Positions 43,410 through 48,224 of a DNA stretch of 48,224 nt are shown here, piece after piece. The position numbers were made by a program, and so were the translations under genes. Where the stretch lies: the NCBI GenBank assembly GCA_944326305.1, contig CALVDL010000023.1, positions 1 through 48,224 of the forward strand, in the 5' to 3' direction. The notes beneath the pieces were generated by a model, which saw nothing but the letters and a program-made list of their open reading frames with translations, was not told the origin of the DNA and ran no database searches. This DNA comes from an uncultured Bacteroidales bacterium. Its GTDB lineage: Bacteria; Bacteroidota; Bacteroidia; Bacteroidales; UBA932. Numbering within the stretch: the stretch's first letter is position 1; the number at the start of each line of letters is the position of its first letter.

Positions 43410-45044
43410 TCATTTTTTGCAATCCCACCAGAGCCTTGTGACAGGCGAATCGCTGCCGCCGAGCTTCTGCAGTGCCTCCTGATAATTTTCCGCGTCCTCT
43501 GCAGACTGGCTGAAGCTGTTAGGATACACCATCCTGCGGATGCCGTCCTTTTTCGTGACACCCTGGGATGCCCCGTTGTTCTCATATACAGGGTTGAGGG
43601 CAGGATAGCCGGTCCTTCTCCATTCCGTCCAGGCCTCCATTCCATTTGGATAAAGGGCTATCCATTTCTGTATCATAATCTTCTCGAGTTTCTCCTCATC
43701 AGTTCCTGTGAATGCGGTGGTTGCGTCCGTAGGAGCCGGTGCGCTGTAGTTGACGGACCCGGCCGACACATCCACGGAAACAGGAGTGTATACATCATTT
43801 ATATATGCAGAGGCCTCGGATGCGGCGATTCCGTTTTCAGTGAAGGACATCTCTATGCCTTTCCTGTACCAGTCTTCGGCGTTCCCGAATTCAGGCCACT
43901 CCAGCGAGGCTTCCGCAAGCAGGAAGTACACTTCCGAAGTACGCATCCAGTAGGTAGGGGTAGAGGTTGTGAAATTCGGCCTTGAAGCCCCTGAGAAAGT
44001 CTTGGCCTCAGATGCCGTCCCCGGAGGCACAGGAGCGTATTCCTGACCGTCGTAGCCGGTCATGGCCCATGCAGCCGTGCTGCCGTCAGCAGTATAGGTC
44101 TTGCCGGTGAAATACTTGCTCAGACGAGGATCATGGTAGCCGTTCAGATATGCATACATAGATGTTCCCATACAGCATTCTCCGTAGCTCATGGCGCAAT
44201 GGTTGATGTTGTTCACGAACACATACCCTGCTCCAGTACTTACCTGCGCCTCGTCAGTCTGGGCGTTCATAAGCCTGTTGACATCGTTGCCATAGGCTTC
44301 CAAAGCCCACTGTTTTGCAAGCTCCGGAGCGCAATATTTAAGCCTCATCGCCAGACGGAGCATGAGCGAGTTGGCATATTTCACCCATTTTTCGGCACTT
44401 CCGGCATATACGATGTCATAGTCAGCCATGACCGTGGATTTCGTCTCAGCAAGAGGGGCCAGGACCTCTATGGCCTCCTTCAGGTCGTTGAACATGGCCT
44501 CAAAGACGACCTGCTCGCTGTCAAACGGAATCACGAGGGCCATTTCCCCGGCGTGCGTATAAGGTATGGGACCGAAAGTCTGGAGAGTCTTGTGCCATGC
44601 AGATATCTTGAGGATCTGTGCAAGGGCGAATACCTCGGATGCCCCAGTCTTATCTGTCTGTTCCTTGATCTTCTTCCATGACGGAAGGATGTTGGTGTAT
44701 GATTCGGTATATGTGGAAGCTATCCACGGGTCATACATATAATATGTAAGCGGATTCATGCCGGACTGCCAGTTGTTGTCTTCACCGAAATATCCGCTCC
44801 AGCCGTCCACCGACAGCAGATATGCCGTCTGATAGGCGTTGATGTAGTCGGTCTGGTCGGCCTGCGTCCCTACAGGGAATACACATCTCTCCATCAAGGT
44901 GATATACCCTCCCAGCGCTATGCCGTCCATCTTGCCTTCCTCTTCTGTCATTTCAAACGGATTTGTGTTTATCCTCTCATAGTCACAAGAGAACAGCAAT
45001 GACAGAGCAGAGAAACATATGAGTGTTTTATACAGATTTTTCAT
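43410..45044 (-). CDS. SusD/RagB-family outer-membrane glycan-binding lipoprotein
   Basis: The 544-residue protein has a lipoprotein signal (LLFSCDYE) and the SusD-like_2 fold of tetratricopeptide-like helices. Landmarks are DQTDYINAYQTAYLLSVDGWSGYF near the start and YFLLAEASLEW and WIALYPNGMEAWTEWRRTGYPAL later. SusD-like proteins cap the SusC channel and capture glycan. It lies 7 nt after susC. Confidence 0.94.
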   Translation of the reverse strand: MKNLYKTLICFSALSLLFSCDYERINTNPFEMTEEEGKMDGIALGGYITLMERCVFPVGTQADQTDYINAYQTAYLLSVDGWSGYFGEDNNWQSGMNPLTYYMYDPWIASTYTESYTNILPSWKKIKEQTDKTGASEVFALAQILKISAWHKTLQTFGPIPYTHAGEMALVIPFDSEQVVFEAMFNDLKEAIEVLAPLAETKSTVMADYDIVYAGSAEKWVKYANSLMLRLAMRLKYCAPELAKQWALEAYGNDVNRLMNAQTDEAQVSTGAGYVFVNNINHCAMSYGECCMGTSMYAYLNGYHDPRLSKYFTGKTYTADGSTAAWAMTGYDGQEYAPVPPGTASEAKTFSGASRPNFTTSTPTYWMRTSEVYFLLAEASLEWPEFGNAEDWYRKGIEMSFTENGIAASEASAYINDVYTPVSVDVSAGSVNYSAPAPTDATTAFTGTDEEKLEKIMIQKWIALYPNGMEAWTEWRRTGYPALNPVYENNGASQGVTKKDGIRRMVYPNSFSQSAEDAENYQEALQKLGGSDSPVTRLWWDCKK

Positions 45045-45051
45045 TTTCGTA

Positions 45052-48000
45052 TCAGAATTTAAACTTGATGCTGAAAGCGTAACTTCTTGTGCTCGGCTGC
45101 ATGAAATAGTCGTTGCCCTGGCCGTACGTGCCTACGGAAGGAGTAAGTTCAGGATCGAACGGAGCCTTGCAGTAAATCATCCAGAGATTATTCCCGACTA
45201 CAGAAAGGGTAAGGCCTTTCAGTACGTTCCCGAACCATTTGTCAGGGAAAGTGTAGCTCAGGGAAAGTTCCTGCAGGCGGATGTTGGTAGCGCTGTATAC
45301 ATAGTAGCCGGAAGTGTTGTAATCACCTGTCCCGACCATCTTATAGTACGTCTCGGCATCAACAAGACCCTGGTTAGGAATCATGAACCCGCCCTGTTTG
45401 CGGGCTTCGCCTGAGGCTTTGGACACTCCGAACCTGTCGAGAATCGCTTCCGTGGAGGATGTGACAACCCCACCGAAACGCCCGTTGATCAGGAAGCCCA
45501 GGGTAAAGCCTTTGTAGGATATGGAGTTGTTCCATCCGAGATTGAAATCAGGAGTGGTCTTCCCGAGATATACGGGATCTGTCTTTTCCATAGAATACAC
45601 CCCGTCCTTCACTTCTACATACCCCTGGCTGTCCTTCTTGAGGAATGTGTCGGCGTAAATGTCGTTGATGCTGCCGCCGACTTTCAGGATAGTGCGCCCG
45701 TTGTCCTTCAGGACTTCTGGAATACTGATAGGCTCAAGACTCATATCGGTCTCGTAGTTCTCGACCATCTCCTTGATTTCATTGACATTACGAGAAAAGA
45801 CCAATGATGATGAAATCCCTACACCCTTAACTGTGGTGTCATATCCGAGAGATGCCTCCCAGCCCCTGTTCTCCACATTCCCGGCCTGGAGATATATCTG
45901 CTTGTACCCTGAATATTCAGGAAGCTCGCCAAGGAATGTCTGGTTGAATGTGTTGGACTTGTAATATGTCACCTGCGCCCTGAGACTGTTCCACAGACGG
46001 AGTTCGAGCCCGAATTCATAGGAATTGGTCTTTTCCGGCTTGAAATCAGTGAAAGGATAGATTCCGTTCTCCTGGAGAATGCCTCCGGTAATAGGGGTCG
46101 TGACCGTACCAGGGGTAAGGCCGGAACGTGATACAGGAGATCCTACTACAGTATAAGAACCACGTACCTTCAGATAAGAAAACCACTGCGGCATGTCCAC
46201 CATCTCGGATATCACTCCCGAAAGTCCGACGGATGGATAGAAATACCCTTTTTTGCTGGAAGATGTGTTGACCAGCCTGGAATTCCAGTCGTTGCGTCCG
46301 GTGAGGGTGAGGAAAAGCATGTTCTTCCAGCCCAGCTCGACATTTGCGAATACGGCATTGTTCCTGACAGCAGAGTCTCCCCCGTTTTCTATGGACGCCG
46401 CTTTTGACGCATCTATATTACTGAACGAAAACTTGTTGGGAACGAGTTTCAGCGGTCCCCTGTATCCTCTTGTGAAGGCCCAGTAGTTGGAGTAGCTGTA
46501 ACCGATGTTCGCAGAAAGGTGGAAATCACCGATCTGTTTGTTGATGTTGAGCATCACATCAGCATATTCCTGACGATCACGGTAGTCATTCCATTCGTAC
46601 AAACCCTTTTCTGACCCCTCCGTGAAGATATTGTTCGTTGATGCGTGGTATTTCTTCTCGAATTCAATATACGAATCGTCGATACGGTAGCGTGCCGTTA
46701 TATTCATCCAGTCAAGGATGTTGTATGTGAGGCCGAAATTGAACATGTAGCGGTTCTTCTTGCTCGGAGACACATTGCGGTAGGCCATCCAGTACGGGTT
46801 GTCGGAACCGTAGGTGTTGTTTACGATCGGCCAGTACTGCGTATAGATGTTACGGCTCTGGTTGAAGCGTTCAAATGTCTTGACGGCGTCCCAGCTCTCC
46901 CCTCTCGGGAACAGATATGCGACCATCGTAGGGTTGTCATACAGGCCCTGTGTCACCATATTCTGGTCCGTCTGGTGCACGAAAGAAGCGCCGAGGTCAA
47001 GCTGCAGCTTGTCATTGAGGAACTTCGAAGTGTTCCTTACAGTAATATTCAGGCGGTCGTACTTGTTGTTCGGCACGATACCGGATGAATTGGTGGAAGA
47101 TATGGAGGCGAAAGTCTGGTTGTACTTGTTCCCGGTAGTGAGGGTCATCGAGTTGATGAAGGTCATGCCTGTATCGAAGAAATCCTTCTTAGGATCATAG
47201 GAAGTCGGCGTCGCAAGTTCATTGCCCCAGCTTTCGAATGCACCCTGCCTGTTGCCGTAGATGTTCTGGAATTCAGGAGTCATGTAGGCATTGCTGAACT
47301 CCGAAGTCGAAGAGAACGAAACAGAGAGCTTGCCTTCCTCCCCTTTCTTTGTCGTGATGAGTATGACTCCGTTAGCCGCGCTGCTTCCATACAGGGCTGC
47401 AGCAGAAGGCCCGCTCAGGACAGAAATGCTTTCTATGTCCTCCGGGTTGAAGTCCGCGATACCCTCCGTACTGGCCCTTGAATCGCCAAGGACATCGTTA
47501 CCTTGTCCCAGGGTAGTGTTTACCAGAGGAATACCGTCAATCACATAAAGGACACCATTGTCGCCCTCAAGAGACTTGGCTCCTCTCATCACCACACGTG
47601 TGGCCCCGCCGGCACCGCTGGAGCTCTTGTTGATCTGCACACCGGCGATCTTACCGTTGAGGGAATTGACGAAATTGGCATCCTTGGCCCGGAGAAGCTC
47701 CTCCGAATCCACCTCCTGGACATTGTAGCTCAAAGCTTTTTCTGTTCTCTTGATACCGAGTGCCGTAACAACGACCTCGTCCAGGAATTCGGTTGAAGGC
47801 TTCAGTTTCACATCCACGGAAGCCTGGCCGGTGTAGGTGATTTCCTGTGTTTCATATCCCAGTATGGAGATGACAACAACATCGTTAAGCTTCAGGCCTG
47901 AAAGAACGAATGTCCCGTCCGGACCGGTAGTCACACCGCCCAGGCCGTCCTTGATCATTACGGCGACCCCTATTACAGGACCTTGGTCATCAGTGATTAT

Positions 48001-48129
48001 TCCGCTGAGTGTGCCCCCGTCATTTTCGTCTTGGGCGAAACCGGAAACAGGTATCAGCGCATCCAGAGCCATGAATGCAAGAACCGCACAACAGCATCTG
48101 AACAAAGAAGACATCATTGTTTTTAACAT
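45052..48129 (-). CDS. SusC/RagA-family TonB-linked outer-membrane transporter
   Basis: The 1025-residue protein has a signal peptide, a CarboxypepD_reg-like domain (about 40-115), the TonB plug (EVVVTALGIKRTEKAL, MRGAKSLEGDNGVLYVIDGIPL, ISVLSGPSAAALYGSSAANG) and a 22-strand barrel ending in SYAFSIKFKF. It imports oligosaccharides with its SusD partner. Translation may start at 48129 or at a nearby in-frame ATG. The regulator and further enzymes of the locus would lie right of the window. Confidence 0.95.
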   Translation of the reverse strand: MLKTMMSSLFRCCCAVLAFMALDALIPVSGFAQDENDGGTLSGIITDDQGPVIGVAVMIKDGLGGVTTGPDGTFVLSGLKLNDVVVISILGYETQEITYTGQASVDVKLKPSTEFLDEVVVTALGIKRTEKALSYNVQEVDSEELLRAKDANFVNSLNGKIAGVQINKSSSGAGGATRVVMRGAKSLEGDNGVLYVIDGIPLVNTTLGQGNDVLGDSRASTEGIADFNPEDIESISVLSGPSAAALYGSSAANGVILITTKKGEEGKLSVSFSSTSEFSNAYMTPEFQNIYGNRQGAFESWGNELATPTSYDPKKDFFDTGMTFINSMTLTTGNKYNQTFASISSTNSSGIVPNNKYDRLNITVRNTSKFLNDKLQLDLGASFVHQTDQNMVTQGLYDNPTMVAYLFPRGESWDAVKTFERFNQSRNIYTQYWPIVNNTYGSDNPYWMAYRNVSPSKKNRYMFNFGLTYNILDWMNITARYRIDDSYIEFEKKYHASTNNIFTEGSEKGLYEWNDYRDRQEYADVMLNINKQIGDFHLSANIGYSYSNYWAFTRGYRGPLKLVPNKFSFSNIDASKAASIENGGDSAVRNNAVFANVELGWKNMLFLTLTGRNDWNSRLVNTSSSKKGYFYPSVGLSGVISEMVDMPQWFSYLKVRGSYTVVGSPVSRSGLTPGTVTTPITGGILQENGIYPFTDFKPEKTNSYEFGLELRLWNSLRAQVTYYKSNTFNQTFLGELPEYSGYKQIYLQAGNVENRGWEASLGYDTTVKGVGISSSLVFSRNVNEIKEMVENYETDMSLEPISIPEVLKDNGRTILKVGGSINDIYADTFLKKDSQGYVEVKDGVYSMEKTDPVYLGKTTPDFNLGWNNSISYKGFTLGFLINGRFGGVVTSSTEAILDRFGVSKASGEARKQGGFMIPNQGLVDAETYYKMVGTGDYNTSGYYVYSATNIRLQELSLSYTFPDKWFGNVLKGLTLSVVGNNLWMIYCKAPFDPELTPSVGTYGQGNDYFMQPSTRSYAFSIKFKF

Positions 48130-48224
48130 AATAAAGTTAGTTATTAATGAGGAGTTCTATAAATTAAAATATTGTAGTACAGTTGTTTATATGGTTCCAA
48201 GAGCGTAAATTTGCAGAAAATAAG

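Overview
The window is bacterial chromosome from a member of the Bacteroidota, most likely a gut-type Bacteroidales. The evidence is a SusC/SusD pair, secreted lipoprotein glycosidases, DUF1735 and TlpA-like lipoproteins, a fused DAHP synthase/chorismate mutase, an rpsB with an Ala/Pro/Glu tail, and many promoters of the Bacteroidota type (TTTG, about 19 nt, TAnnTTTG). Genus cannot be fixed from sequence alone. I saw no rRNA or tRNA gene and no CRISPR array.

Region 1 (1-8334, + strand) is the tail of a glycan-degradation cluster: a GH2 fragment cut at a possible insertion-sequence end, an intact GH2 beta-galactosidase-like enzyme, a GH27 alpha-galactosidase, a calcineurin-like phosphoesterase and a GH3 beta-glucosidase-like lipoprotein with a one-base frameshift. 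Together they would strip galactose and glucose from a galactose-decorated glycan. Region 2 (8401-11530, - strand) is the ribosomal operon rplM-rpsI-rpsB-tsf, with a clear promoter and an unusual structured 215-nt gap before rpsB. Region 3 (11535-13070) is a RAYT-type transposase gene bracketed by two 169-bp near-identical repeats with inverted ends.

Region 4 (13220-22125) holds a frameshifted TlpA-like gene, a GH43-like enzyme, pfkA, a TlpA-like lipoprotein, dusB, an AAA ATPase of the DUF4143 type with relic copies of its tail nearby, and lpxK. Region 5 (22091-27113, - strand) is a phenylalanine/tyrosine branch cluster: pheA, an aminotransferase, tyrA and DAHP synthase/chorismate mutase. A segment carrying tyrA, the aminotransferase and pheA is flanked by two direct repeats of about 240 bp. 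Next to it lies a 123-bp element with perfect 11-bp inverted ends (27154-27276).

Region 6 (27535-39812) is mostly housekeeping: frr, pyrH, a solitary sdhC, a stand-alone trpB2, two aminopeptidase P genes, a PspC-PadR-PspC signalling operon, a polysaccharide flippase, a cyclophilin lipoprotein and a DUF456 membrane protein. Region 7 (39911-48129, - strand) is a compact polysaccharide-utilisation locus, susC-susD-GH18-DUF1735/LamG, ending in a strong terminator and followed by a separate AGE-family gene that seems to have lost its catalytic histidines. The GH18 with DUF1735 suggests release of host-type N-glycans at the cell surface.

The most unusual signals are the transposase/repeat cassette, the direct repeats around the aromatic genes, the 123-bp element, a 26-nt motif repeated upstream of three reverse-strand genes, the degenerate AGE protein and the possible rpsB leader RNA. 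Two genes (GH3 and TlpA-like) each need one added base to restore the frame, so assembly error must be excluded before calling them pseudogenes.
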